Of a stretch of DNA of 64,000 nt, positions 1 to 10,900 are shown in pieces. Under the pieces are notes generated by a model. The model did no database searches. It saw only the letters and a program-made list of their open reading frames with translations, and was not told the DNA's origin. The DNA lies in NCBI RefSeq assembly GCF_900142205.1, contig NZ_FRAA01000004.1, positions 310,001 to 374,000 of the forward strand, read 5' to 3'. Source of the stretch: Reichenbachiella agariperforans (GTDB taxonomy: Bacteria; Bacteroidota; Bacteroidia; Cytophagales; Cyclobacteriaceae). The translations under genes were made by a program, and so were the position numbers. Numbering within the stretch: position 1 is the stretch's first letter; each line of letters begins with the position of its first letter.

Positions 1-1
1 G

Positions 2-892
2 TTCTGGACCTTGATCTTACATACCTTCACTCTTATAGGGGATAAAGAAGGCTATATTTTAATCATTGTGGGGATTTACATGATGTACGACAAAAAACTA
101 GCCTTACGACTAGCTGTAATTGTACTTTCTACAACAATAATCAATCAAATACTCAAAATGATTATTGCTAACCCCAGACCCTTTGTCCTAGAAGGTACCT
201 ACTTAAAACACTGGGAAGTATCGCACAGTTACGCCGAGGTTACTGCCATGGAATTTTCCACTCCATCTGGGCATGCAATGGCTTCTGTGCCATTTTTTGG
301 ATATTTACACCATACGTATCATAACCTACATTTCAGGATCATAGCACTAGCTTTCATTTTATTAATTGGCTTTTCCAGACCATATCTGGGCGTGCATTAC
401 CTAGAAGACATTATACTAGGCTGGGGCTTTGGAGGGCTCATCTTGGCAATCGTTTTGAAGTATGAAGAGGAGGTGTGCCAGCACTGGAATAAACTTAGCC
501 TATTTCAAATATCGCTAACCTCCATAGGAGTCAGTCTGCTTTTTTGGCTGACGACCTTACTTATTAAAGACGCAAACATTACAAACCTACCGACGGCATT
601 CACAGGGAGTTTGGGGTTCATTTTTGGAATCTTGATTGGTGCCAGGCTAGAAAAAACAACACTGGGTTTTGATCCCAAGAGTAAATCAATCGTCATAAAA
701 CTCATTCGGACGTTGTTGACAATGGCTCTCATCGTTGCTCCTATCGTTTTGCTAAAAAAACTACCCTTTATTGATTGGACAGATAATTCTTATACCAATC
801 ATCTCCTTCAGTACATTCGCTATACTATATCAGCGCTGTCAGGTATCTACATTGCACCATGGCTCTCTATCAAACTAAAACTACTATCCTAG
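2..892 (+). CDS. PAP2-family membrane phosphatase, 5' end outside window
   Basis: Integral membrane phosphatase of the PAP2 (type 2 phosphatidic acid phosphatase) superfamily, which dephosphorylates lipid phosphates such as undecaprenyl diphosphate or phosphatidate at the membrane. All three family motifs are visible, counting from the TTG at position 11: K49...R56-P57, P85-S-G-H88 and S122-R123...H129...D133. The C-terminal half adds several more hydrophobic segments. The frame stays open to the first base of the window, so the true start probably lies upstream and the TTG is an internal codon. Substrate cannot be told from sequence. Nothing ties it to the downstream genes, which run the other way. 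Confidence 0.85.
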   Translation, partial: FWTLILHTFTLIGDKEGYILIIVGIYMMYDKKLALRLAVIVLSTTIINQILKMIIANPRPFVLEGTYLKHWEVSHSYAEVTAMEFSTPSGHAMASVPFFGYLHHTYHNLHFRIIALAFILLIGFSRPYLGVHYLEDIILGWGFGGLILAIVLKYEEEVCQHWNKLSLFQISLTSIGVSLLFWLTTLLIKDANITNLPTAFTGSLGFIFGILIGARLEKTTLGFDPKSKSIVIKLIRTLLTMALIVAPIVLLKKLPFIDWTDNSYTNHLLQYIRYTISALSGIYIAPWLSIKLKLLS

Positions 893-1030
893 TAAACAAC
901 CTGCGTACGGAAGAGCAAAACCTAAGCTTATCTAACAAACCAGAAGCTGTTTATCATTCAAAATGATTAATAGCTCACTTATTAGTATGACTATCATTTG
1001 ATGAAACGCTGTATAGTCTACACTAAAAAA

Positions 1031-1064
1031 TTACCCCGAATCAGCCAAAGCCAACCCGGGGTAA
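1031..1064 (-). terminator. Intrinsic terminator of the beta-helix lipoprotein gene
   Basis: An 8-bp stem (TTACCCCG / CGGGGTAA, 1031-1038 with 1057-1064) is followed on the minus strand by a run of Ts. It sits 45 nt past the stop of the minus-strand gene ending at 1109. Confidence 0.6.
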
Positions 1065-1108
1065 ATACATAACCTAACGCTATAGGTTAAAATCTTACGT
1101 TTAGCCAT

Positions 1109-3130
1109 TTAGCTATCCACATTTACTCCTAAATTACCAGAGTAAGTGTTATTGGTATCAGAAAAAGCGCCTCCTGACTGCACGCGAACCCCCGCATCAC
1201 CGCTCTTGCTAAAGGTGCAATTATTCGCCGAGAACTGAGCTGAAGACCCGCCTACTTCTACGTTTGCCTTTCTGTTCGCTCCATCGAACCCTTCCTCTCC
1301 ACCATTAGACACAGTAGTGTAGACAAAAGAATTATCAGGCATATTGGACAAAAAACGCAAGCCTTTCCAATATCCGGTCACATCCTGCTCTCCTCGGAAT
1401 ACAATAGGGTTGACACTCGTTCCATTGGCCTTCATGGAGCCACCTGTTTGGATTCGAAATCCACCATTAGGCTGACCGATAAACTCCGCCCCCGCCAGTA
1501 TCGTAACATTAGAGTATATATCCTCAACATTAGGTGCTAATCGATAGGGCACGTTTAAAGCCTCCCACGTCCAAGTCTGTGTGCTCTCTTTGTTGCCCCA
1601 GTAAGAATCTATATAGTCGTGCGTATTACCAGAGTAATCCGATGCTGCGTCAAAATAATGATAGTGATTGTATCTCGTCATGACAGGAGCATCATTATCA
1701 GTTAGTACATTGTTAGCGAAATCATCGAGTGTACTCTCCAAATCTCGGGTATAGAGTCCATAGCCAGCGCTCTTGGTCGACAGAGCATTTGTCATCTTGA
1801 GACGCCCTGCATCATCTACCATGATATTGGCTTTGAGATTAGCCCCATCGAAACCTTTTTGTCCGCCGTTATATATCTCCACGTACGTCAGTTCATTGGC
1901 TATAGTATTAGAATGAAATGATAGGCCTATCCATTTACCTTTTACGTCCTGCTCACCACGGAATACAATCTTGGAATTAGCAGTTCCCACTGCATTCAGA
2001 GAACCTCCATCCATGATTTGCAAACCACTGTTTTCCTGACCAATAAATTCTGCACCTTCTTCAATCACAACATCGGATTGAATTCCTGCAATATTGGCTG
2101 GCAATCTATAAGGTACATTTAACGCTGCCCAAGTCACATCTTCTGATGTATCGTGGCTCGTAGTTTCCGAATCGATATAATCATCAATATTCCCACTGTA
2201 ATCCGACTGTCCATCGAAATAATGAAAATGAGTAAAAAGAACTGTTGCCGGCACTTCGTTTTGTGTGATGGTATTGCTAGTAAAGTCAACTAATGTAGAA
2301 GTCAAACTTCTCAAGGCAACACCTGCCCCCCCACCTTCTGACAAGGTACAATGTGCCATTTTCAATCGACCTGCATCTTTGAGCGTGACATTAGCTTTCA
2401 CATTCGCTCCGTCAAAGCCACTACTCCCTCCATAGCGAACTTCCACATATTCTAGTGTGTTAGCCGGATTATTGGACAGGATATTGATACCCATCCAGTA
2501 GCCTTTCACTTCATCTTTTCCTGTGAAAGTGATAGGTTCCGTACCACTACCTACGGCAATAATACTTCCTCCAGTAGTCACTTCGAGTCCTTGATCTTCG
2601 GCAAAAATAATTTTGACCTCTGGGTCAATTGTCAGTACAGCTTGTACACTGACCATGGACGAGGCGATATAATCTGGCAGATCTGGATCTTCAAATCGAT
2701 TGACCAGCGTGCGGTCTGTACTGATCGTACCGCCTATCTCCTCAGGCACATCTCCCGTCTCCACAGTCAGTGTCATCTCGTCATTCTCCGTATCTCCATT
2801 AGCATTTTCTCCCGTAAGCTGTAGCACATAAGTACCTGCCTCGGTAGGTGTAAAAGTAGAGTTAGGATCAGTAGGGTCATCTACTAGCGCAAAACCAACC
2901 GATGACGGGACTGTCGTAAATTCCCAAAAATAAAGTAAGTCTGCAGTTCCGCTCCCAGCTAGAGTGACTTCATCACCTAACTCTACTGTCTGATCAGGCC
3001 CAGCATCTACAGTGAGTGTACCTCCGTTTGGGTCTCCCCCATCATCCTCTCCACAAGAAATAAAACAGGTTATTAGTACAAGCAACAGCATGTTGCGCAT
3101 GAGTTTATGAAAATTCGAATAAGATGGCAT
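1109..3130 (-). CDS. Lipoprotein with PKD/REJ-like domain and three tandem beta-helix modules
   Basis: Predicted outer-surface lipoprotein of unknown function. The N-terminus is a short charged stretch, a hydrophobic core and a lipobox ending FISC (Cys26), followed by an acidic Gly-rich linker. Residues 38-125 look like a PKD/Ig-type domain (VDAGPDQTVELGDEVTL). The rest is one ~190-residue module repeated three times; each copy carries an EFIGQ- or IIFAED-like strand, a GS(I/L/M)-AxG turn, a (T/R)GxxxVxGxW step and the signature GFDGANxKANV (about residues 238, 427 and 615). That is typical of right-handed parallel beta-helix repeats. No catalytic residues of a known lyase family are apparent. 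ATG at 3130 or 3100 (M11) could be the start; the latter gives a more typical signal peptide. Transcribed alone and divergently from the kinase gene. Confidence 0.75.
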   Translation of the reverse strand: MPSYSNFHKLMRNMLLLVLITCFISCGEDDGGDPNGGTLTVDAGPDQTVELGDEVTLAGSGTADLLYFWEFTTVPSSVGFALVDDPTDPNSTFTPTEAGTYVLQLTGENANGDTENDEMTLTVETGDVPEEIGGTISTDRTLVNRFEDPDLPDYIASSMVSVQAVLTIDPEVKIIFAEDQGLEVTTGGSIIAVGSGTEPITFTGKDEVKGYWMGINILSNNPANTLEYVEVRYGGSSGFDGANVKANVTLKDAGRLKMAHCTLSEGGGAGVALRSLTSTLVDFTSNTITQNEVPATVLFTHFHYFDGQSDYSGNIDDYIDSETTSHDTSEDVTWAALNVPYRLPANIAGIQSDVVIEEGAEFIGQENSGLQIMDGGSLNAVGTANSKIVFRGEQDVKGKWIGLSFHSNTIANELTYVEIYNGGQKGFDGANLKANIMVDDAGRLKMTNALSTKSAGYGLYTRDLESTLDDFANNVLTDNDAPVMTRYNHYHYFDAASDYSGNTHDYIDSYWGNKESTQTWTWEALNVPYRLAPNVEDIYSNVTILAGAEFIGQPNGGFRIQTGGSMKANGTSVNPIVFRGEQDVTGYWKGLRFLSNMPDNSFVYTTVSNGGEEGFDGANRKANVEVGGSSAQFSANNCTFSKSGDAGVRVQSGGAFSDTNNTYSGNLGVNVDS

Positions 3131-3260
3131 AATATTATTTTTTATTTGATTAATCCAATTTGTTTCTTTTGGCTAATTTAGGGTTGAAACAAGGGGAAAA
3201 TCAATCAGGAATTACCCTGAAACCCACTCAGGAAATCCCTAAAATGGCTTCAAAAACACC

Positions 3261-5397
3261 ATGACAATCAAACTTTTAATCATTACCGTCCTGAGTACGA
3301 CACTGAGCATCAGTGATCAAAGAACGACTCAGGACAGCATTCGAGCGGTACTAGACAGTCAGTCTGCCCACGAGAGATTGGCTACTTTGGTAGATTTATG
3401 TAACCATGGTATATCAGACCGAGAAGGTGCGCAGCGCACGCTCAATTATTCTAGAGAAGGAAAACAATTGGCACGTAAACTCGGTCAAACGAAAGATCTA
3501 TATTGGATACAAATAGAAGAGGCTAGCGCAATCGGACTGATCCACAGCCGTCAGCAAAGCATCGATAGCCTCAATCAAATCATCCCGAAAATCCGAAAGG
3601 TTAGAGACAACCGGTTACTCATCCATGCCCTGATCATTACTGGAGTCCAAATGACCAAACTGGATCAAATGACATCTGCTCGTGAACCTTTACTAGAAGC
3701 AGTAGCACTCGCGGTATCAGTCCACGACTCCTCTAGTTTGGCTAAAGCCTACAACAACCTCGGCAATGTCTCTAACCACCTGGGACTTAATCAAGAAGCC
3801 ATAGATTTTTACCTAAACGCCTTGACCATTAAAGAGGCCATGGGCACAAAAAACCTATCCACCACCTATAACAACGTGGCACAGATATTTAAAAATATGG
3901 GCAATTATGAAGAAGCCATCCGATTCAATCAAAAAGCCATGCTACAACAGCAAGCATCGGGCAACACTTTTGGGCTAAGCATCAGCCATCTTAATCTAGG
4001 CAACATTTTTTCTAAGCAAAAGAAGTACGACAGTGCGCTATTTCATAACGAACGAGCCTTATCACTGAGCCAATCCATCGCCGACACTGTAGGTTTTGCT
4101 TTTGCCTACTATAATCTTGCGTCTGTCTACTTCTCCCTCGACGACTACCCACGCAGTCTTGACTACTACGAAAAAGCCTTACCGATTTTTTCAGCATCGG
4201 GCATGCGGACCAATGTCGCACAATCTCAAGTAAGCATTTCTATCAATTCTCGATTGATGGGAGACTTTGACAAAGCAAAAACGACATTAGATCAAGCCAA
4301 TACGATTGCTGCTGAGCTTAACTCATTTGTACTCAAAAAAAGTATTGCAGAAAGCTACTACGAGTTATACAAAGCCACAGGAGACTACCGCCAAGCACTC
4401 AACTATCACGAAGAGTTCAAAGCCAATGCCGATAGTATCCTCAATGCCACGCAAGTCCAAGAAATCAGCAGTCTGCAAAAAAATTACGAAATCGCCAATC
4501 GCGACAATCGCATCGCTGTTCTAGACAAAGAGAATGAAATCACGGCTCTAAATCTAGCAAGACAAAACACCTTTAGAAACGGGCTATTGGCTGCTCTGGC
4601 ATTATTTAGCCATCTTAGCACTCGTACTATGGAGTCGCTATCGCTTCAAAAAACAAGCGGAACAAAAGCTCGCAACTCAAAACGAAGAACTAGAAAAACT
4701 CAATGCTGCCAAAAATAAATTTTTCGCCATTATCGCACACGATTTGCGAAACCCTCTTTCGGCTTTCAAGATGCTCACAACCGGTCTCCGTGAAAATGCA
4801 GAACATTATTCTACTGCAGAGCTGCACGAACAATTAGACTATCTCGGCGAGTCAACACAGCAACTATCCGAGCTCCTACAAAACCTACTACAGTGGGCTC
4901 TCTCTCAAACTAAGTCTCTTGCGATAAATACGCAAACACTAGACCTGAGCGAGCTACTCAAACGAAATATCCAACTCATACAGTCCGCGGTACAAAACAA
5001 AAACATACAAGTAAACATGAGTACGGATACTCAACTCTATGCTCATGCGGATCTCGCTACCATTGACTTGGTGTTTAGAAATCTCTTAGCCAATGCCGTC
5101 AAGTTCACCCACCCTGACGGGGCTATCCACATATATGGCTCGTATGATGAACAGTTCGTCAAGGTCAGTATTCATGACACTGGTATTGGTATGAGTACGC
5201 ACGAACAAAAGATGCTCTTTGACATCACCAAAGATCCCTCCAAAATTGGTCACTCACCCAATAAAGGCAGTGGGTTGGGCCTCATCCTATGTCATGAGTT
5301 TATCAAAAAAAATCAAGGAATGATCCACGTCGATAGCGCACCTGACAAAGGAAGTGTCTTCACTATATCTTTGCCTAAATCAAATCAAGCAGCCTAA
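3261..5397 (+). pseudogene. TPR-containing sensor histidine kinase, split by a +1 frameshift
   Basis: Two-component sensor kinase of the common Bacteroidota type: TPR repeats (about residues 90-400), a coiled coil, one membrane helix, then HisKA and HATPase domains. The kinase half shows the H-box IIAHDLRNPLS (His codon 4738-4740), N-box FRNLLANAVKF, G1 DTGIGM and G2 GSGLGL. The reading frame breaks inside the membrane helix at TTT 4605-4607; removing one T restores ALLAILALVLWSRYRFKKQ and one continuous protein of about 711 residues. As sequenced, the first frame stops at 4718 and the kinase half would need its own start (ATG 4771, or a rarer start at 4744), past the phospho-accepting His. 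This is either a recent mutation or a sequencing error. The 3' end overlaps the response regulator by one base (TAATG), so the two are co-transcribed. Confidence 0.8.
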
Positions 5398-6044
5398 TGA
5401 ATAAAATCAATTTGGTATTTGTCGATGATCACAAAATCATGCTACAGGGACTCATCTCCCTATTACAGCATGAGGCGAAGTTGCACATTGCAGGTGCATT
5501 TCGATCTGCTAACGAATATATCAATAGCGGACTATTGGGTCAGACAGATGTTCTGCTGCTCGACATGAATCTACCGGGAGAATCAGGACTTGAGTTCACC
5601 AAAAGGCTTCAGACCTCCAGTCCACAACTCGGTATTATAATATTAACCGCCCTAAATGACTCGTCTCTCATCGAAGCGTGTGTCAAAGCAGGTTCTCGTG
5701 GTTTCCTGACCAAAGATGCTAGCAAAGAAGAAATCGTGGAAGCCATACAGCGTGTACATCAAGGAGAACATTATTTTGGACAGAGTATTTCTCACATCGC
5801 TTTTGAAGGGTTCGCTAATAGTGTACAGCAAGATCAAACACACAAACAACTCCTCAGCCCACGAGAGATCGAAGTACTCCAACTCCTAGCAGAGGGGAAG
5901 CTCCAAAAACAAATAGCAGCTGCCCTATCCCTGAGTATCAAAACCGTAGAATCTCACAAAGCCAATATCCAAAAGAAGCTAAAAGTCAACTCCACCGCAG
6001 ACCTTATCAAGTATGCCATCAGAGAAGGGTTTGTACTGCTATAA
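5397..6044 (+). CDS. NarL/FixJ-family response regulator
   Basis: DNA-binding response regulator partnered with the overlapping TPR kinase. The receiver domain (residues 1-120) has the acidic pair in VFVDDHK, phospho-acceptor Asp56 in LLLDMNLPG and the Lys of FLTKDAS. A LuxR-type helix-turn-helix follows at about 150-210 (LSPREIEVLQLLAEGK...TVESHKANIQKKL). Length (215 residues) is normal. The start ATG shares its A with the kinase stop. If the kinase frameshift is real, this regulator may be without its cognate input. Targets are unknown; it lies just before the alginate locus, but its own repeat-flanked position puts it outside that unit. Confidence 0.9.
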   Translation: MNKINLVFVDDHKIMLQGLISLLQHEAKLHIAGAFRSANEYINSGLLGQTDVLLLDMNLPGESGLEFTKRLQTSSPQLGIIILTALNDSSLIEACVKAGSRGFLTKDASKEEIVEAIQRVHQGEHYFGQSISHIAFEGFANSVQQDQTHKQLLSPREIEVLQLLAEGKLQKQIAAALSLSIKTVESHKANIQKKLKVNSTADLIKYAIREGFVLL

Positions 6045-6057
6045 ACGCTGCTCTTTT

Positions 6058-6243
6058 GGATCAGTCGGTATTTCTGGCGAGAGATCGAGGGTTACTTCGT
6101 GATTTAAGATTCATTGTTCGAAATTCATTATTGTTTTTCGTGAATAACCATCTCTTATAAGTCCTTGAGGTTAATTTGAATGATTGGAATAAAAAATATC
6201 GAACCTGTCTACCGAATTCCCCCCAACTTTACCGACTGCCCCC
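6058..6243 (+). repeat. ~185-bp intergenic repeat, copy 1
   Basis: Starting 13 nt after the response-regulator stop, this stretch matches 31177-31364 in the same orientation, at roughly 90% identity by eye with only short indels. The shared core runs through GATTCATTGTTCGAAATTCA and TCTTATAAGTCCTTGAGG to a C-rich end. Neither copy holds an ORF. Together the copies bracket the whole alginate locus. Confidence 0.85.
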
Positions 6244-6275
6244 TTCTTTTCCCTAATAACTCTCTTTTTATAAAA

Positions 6276-6306
6276 AAAAGGACTGTTCGTGATGAACAGT
6301 CCTTTT
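6276..6306 (-). terminator. Terminator of the susCD operon
   Basis: A 13-bp perfect stem (AAAAGGACTGTTC / GAACAGTCCTTTT) with a 5-nt loop, flanked by A-runs that become a U-tract on the minus strand. It sits 38 nt beyond the susD stop. The T-rich right arm could also work weakly on the plus strand. Confidence 0.85.
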
Positions 6307-6343
6307 AGTACAATTAAAGAATTCTTGTCTGTTTCTGAAGAAA

Positions 6344-7948
6344 CTAGTATCCAGGGTTTTGAGTCAAACCATCAAGCAATGTTACGTCTACATCAAATTT
6401 AGGCCACAAGTAATCTCTGGCAGGATCGAAATTTCTTGTTTCCAAAGCCGGTGCAGCTCCTAAGAATACATCTCCTTTCTTTCTTCTGATGATGTCATAC
6501 CATCTGACCCCTTCGAATGCCAATTCCAATCTACGCTCTTCGAGAACATCATCAATCGTAACAGTCCCAGTAATATCCGCAGGTACTGGGCTCGGTGGAT
6601 ACTTAGCATCACCTGCACCAGCAGCGTTTCTTGCACGTGCTCTTACTCTATTGATATAGCTAACTGCTGCTGCGTTGTTACCTAACTCTACTGAAGCCTC
6701 AGCTGCGATCAAAAGTACCTCTGCATATCTCATCATGATATGCTTGGCATTCGAATCTCTCAAACTTGGACCTGTCTCTATTCCGTTTATTGTGTTAGAC
6801 TCACCTACCGCTCTAAAGTACTTAGCAATCGCTGGTCTAGCTACATTCTGAGGAATCCCCCCCCAATTAGTGAAGTAATAATCAGGGTTACCTTCGAAAG
6901 TAATCGCTGTATCCAAACTTACGGCTTTACGATAATCCTTGCCATTCCAACTGGTGTAAACTTCTAACTCAGGAACAATCGCACTCCAACCAAAAGCGGC
7001 GGCATTAACTGCTGTGAATCTTTCGTCACCTCTAGGGCCAGTTACAGAAGCAATTTGATCCGTACCTGCATTCGACCCTCCTAAATCACCAGGAGTCTTT
7101 TCATAAGAATCATTGGCAATCATCACCACCTTGAACAATACTTCAGTAGAAGTATGGTTTGGATCAAAAATATCGTAATAGTCTGTTTCCAAAGCCACAC
7201 CATATTTGCCTTCATTGTTGATGACTTCTTCTGCATGATCCAAAGCATCTTGCCAATCAGAAGTCTCTGCGGCCGTAGACGTAGCACGAGTCATGTGGAC
7301 AGAAGCCAGCATACCATGAGCAGCCGCTTTGCCTGGGTACGATCCATCGACAGGAATATCTACTAACCATTCCGCAGCATACTCAAGGTCAGCGATGATC
7401 CCTTCATACGAATCTGCGATAGAGGTTTGTTGAATAGCCAACGGATCATCAATTGGCTGACCATCCATATAAATGATCTCCCCAAACAATCTCATGTACA
7501 CATAGTGCACATAGGCTCTCAAAAAGTAAGCCTGAGCTACTACAGCATTTACATCTGCCTCATCTCCCGACACTACATCTTGCGCATTGATCACTGTATT
7601 CGCAGCTGCCAAAATTTTGTAACCAATAGGCCAGAAAACATTAACCAACCCATTGTCTACTCCCATCTGCATTAGGTCACAAGTCTGTCTACGTGCTGAA
7701 GTACTCGGATCACCGATTCCACACATATCACCTCTGACAAGCAAGGCCAATGATAATTTTCTTCCATAAAACTCCTCTCTAGTCAATAAGGAGTATCCAC
7801 CGTTCACTGCAGCCTGCAATTCTTCAGGGGTAGTAAATAAGCCCTCAGGAGCCAATACACTCTTTGGACTCTCATCCAAAGTCTCGCATGACATGGAAAA
7901 CACCATGACCAAGGCGAACATTGCTGAGATTATATATGATTTTTTCAT
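6344..7948 (-). CDS. susD: SusD/RagB-family alginate-oligosaccharide-binding lipoprotein
   Basis: Surface lipoprotein that forms the lid of the SusCD importer and binds glycan outside the outer membrane. The protein (534 residues from this start) has a signal peptide MKKSYIISAMFALVMVF ending in the lipobox SMSC, the SusD helical core (AQAYFLRAYVHYVYMRLFGEI) and the usual C-terminal end (VLEERRLELAFEGVRWYDIIRRKKG). An ATG nine codons upstream (7975) also exists, but ATG 7948 gives the cleaner signal peptide. It follows susC at 49 nt on the same strand. Alginate specificity is inferred from the PL6/PL7/PL17 neighbours and the shared operator. Confidence 0.93.
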   Translation of the reverse strand: MKKSYIISAMFALVMVFSMSCETLDESPKSVLAPEGLFTTPEELQAAVNGGYSLLTREEFYGRKLSLALLVRGDMCGIGDPSTSARRQTCDLMQMGVDNGLVNVFWPIGYKILAAANTVINAQDVVSGDEADVNAVVAQAYFLRAYVHYVYMRLFGEIIYMDGQPIDDPLAIQQTSIADSYEGIIADLEYAAEWLVDIPVDGSYPGKAAAHGMLASVHMTRATSTAAETSDWQDALDHAEEVINNEGKYGVALETDYYDIFDPNHTSTEVLFKVVMIANDSYEKTPGDLGGSNAGTDQIASVTGPRGDERFTAVNAAAFGWSAIVPELEVYTSWNGKDYRKAVSLDTAITFEGNPDYYFTNWGGIPQNVARPAIAKYFRAVGESNTINGIETGPSLRDSNAKHIMMRYAEVLLIAAEASVELGNNAAAVSYINRVRARARNAAGAGDAKYPPSPVPADITGTVTIDDVLEERRLELAFEGVRWYDIIRRKKGDVFLGAAPALETRNFDPARDYLWPKFDVDVTLLDGLTQNPGY

Positions 7949-7997
7949 GATTTTCTTAGAATTAATATTTGACATTTGATTAATCTACTGGCTTATA

Positions 7998-10900
7998 TTA
8001 AAAGCCTAAGTTTAGTCCTACCGTATATGTTTTCACATTCGGATAACTAGCATAATCTAGTCCCAAGTTCCTGTTGGAATCGGCATTGTTCGTACCCTCC
8101 CCTTCATTAGCATAAGCCGCCTCAGGATCCAATCCAGAATAATTGGTAATTGTGAACAAGTTTTGTGCACTCACATACACTCTCAAAGAACGCACACGGA
8201 TTTTTTCCAATACTGACTGAGGAATCGTGTATCCCAAAGCCACGTTTTTCAAACGCACGTAACTTCCATCTTCTACCCATCTCGAAGAGATTTTCTGAGT
8301 TCTTCCTGGATCTGCAGAAGGAATGGTTCCTGAAGGGTTATCTAGTACATGGTAACGGTCAAGAGCTGCTGTAGACACGTTATTCGTACCACGGAAAGAC
8401 TCCAATTCCATTCTTGTCAAATTCAACATTTCATTACCGTGCACTCCTTGAATATAGACATTCAAATCAAAGTTCTTGTATGTGAAATCGTTGTTGAAAG
8501 ACCAAATAAAATCAGGGTGTGGATTACCTATGATCTTCTTATCTTCATCTGTCAATTCACCATCACCATTAAGATCAGCAAACTGCTCTCCACCGATCTT
8601 CTCGTCTGATCCTACTAACAAGACATCCCCTGGTTGGGTCACACCTTCATATACATACCCATAGTACACGCCCATAGACTGTCCTTCTTGCAACAACTGG
8701 AATCCAGATGTAATGTTAAAGTGTCCTGGAGCATTGTAGTATGAGATCGTTGCTGTATCTGGTAGTGATGTCACTTCATTTCTATTCATGGAAAACACCA
8801 AGTTAGAAGTCCAAGTCAAGTCTCCTACCAAGTTTCTAGTAGTCAACATGGCTTCAATCCCTTGGTTTCGTATCTCTCCATAGTTTTGGAGCTGTGTTGG
8901 AACAGTCTCATTCACCCCGAAGAAAGCTGGAATCGGTCGATCAAACAACAAATCAGAGGTCTGCTTATCGTAGTAATCAGCCGTCAACCTCACCCTATTA
9001 TCAAACAATCCTACGTCAATCCCAATATCCAATTGAGCTGTAGTTTCCCAAGTCAAATCTGGGTTCGCCAGAGTCCCTAAGATCAATGCTCCCTGCCCTG
9101 GTCTGTTGCTGTAGTAAGCATCGACAGTAGACAAAGATTCGTAAGCACCAATACCTTGATTACCTGTTAAACCATAACTCGCTCTGATTTTCATATCAGA
9201 AATGGTATTGATAGACTCTAGGAATGGCTCATCGCCAATATTCCAAGCTACCGCTCCAGATGGGAAATATGCCCATTTGTTATTCTTCGCAAAGTTCGAT
9301 GCACCATCGTAACGAATAGTGGCCGTAAACACATATCTATCTAATAGTGTATAGTTCGCTCTAGAGTAGTACGATTTCAAAATTCTGGTTGACTGTGCAG
9401 ATACAGGAGAGATGCTTGCCGCTCCACTCTCCAACAACCAGTAGGATGTAGCCTCAGACAAGAAATCACTCGCTCCTGTCTCTAACCCCTCGTCTACTCT
9501 CTTCTGGAAAGAATATCCATTCACCCAGTTGATTCTATGAATACCAAACTCTTTGTTGATTGTAAAATAATTCTCTGTCAACAAGTTTGTTGCCTTGTCA
9601 AATTCAAGCGTAGCTACTCCACTTCCACCACCTCTCACAAGGTCAGAAGAGCTAAACATTCCTTCTCTATATGATGTAACGCCCGCTCCTAAAGTAGTCT
9701 TGAAGCTCAACCAATCTAGTAGTTTGAAATCCACAAACCCATTAGACTGAAATCTATCTGTGACTCTTTCTCTGTCAATTTCATTAGCTATCGCTACTGG
9801 GTTATCAATGTTATCTCCCAATTTAGATTGCGTATAGTTGCCATCTGCATCACGAACTGGAGTATCTGGTTCCAGTCTTGCAGCTGCTCCAACTACACCT
9901 GTACTACTACTACCACCTGTAGTCTCCTGTGTCAATACACCTTGATCAATACTTCTTCTTCCGTACAAGTTCATTCCAATCGTAACTCTGTCAGAAGCCT
10001 TAATATTCAAATTACTCGTAACTGAGAAACGCTCATAATTAGAGTTATCGATTACACCCTCTTGCTCGAATTGCGTACCTGAAACATAATACTTGACAGC
10101 CTCACTACCGCCACTAACAGAAACTTGGTTGTTCCAAATATGCCCTGGTCTGAATATCTCATCTTGCCAATCCGTATCGACTGTCGCGTCATAACTATAA
10201 GCTGGTACTACTTCTAAAATATAATCTCTATAATCCTCACCAGACAATAGATCCAAGCGATTGCTTGTTTCCTGATATGAGTAGGAACTATTCACATCCA
10301 CTTTGGTTTTACCTGCTCCACCAGATTTGGTAGTCACGAGGATCACACCGTTGGCTGCTCTAGACCCATAGATTGCAGTAGCAGATGCATCTTTCAACAC
10401 TTCCATAGATGAAATATCCGCTGGGGGGGGCATTTCTCCACCTACAAACCCATCTACAACTACGAGTGGGTTACTACTTGCGTTGATCGAGCTACCTCCT
10501 CTAATTCTCATGTTCATCTCAGCACCTGGCTGACCGCCATTAGTTGACTGGATTTGAACACCAGCAGCACGACCTTGTAGACCCTGCACTGCACTCAAAG
10601 TAGGAAATGCATTCAGTTCTTCTGACTTGACTGATGATAGTGCGCCCGTATTGTCACTTTTCTTGACAGTACCATAGCCCACTACGACGACCTCTTCTAA
10701 TTGCTTGTAATCGGTATTCAATGATACATCTACCACTGATCTACTTCCTACAGCCACTTCTTGCTGTTCGAAACCTACAAACGAAACTACCAAGGTGGCA
10801 GACTCAGGCACTGACAATGAATACTTGCCATCCAAATCTGTAATCGTACCATTGGTCGTTCCCTTCACCAGTACCGTAGCACCTGGCACACTTTCGCCAT

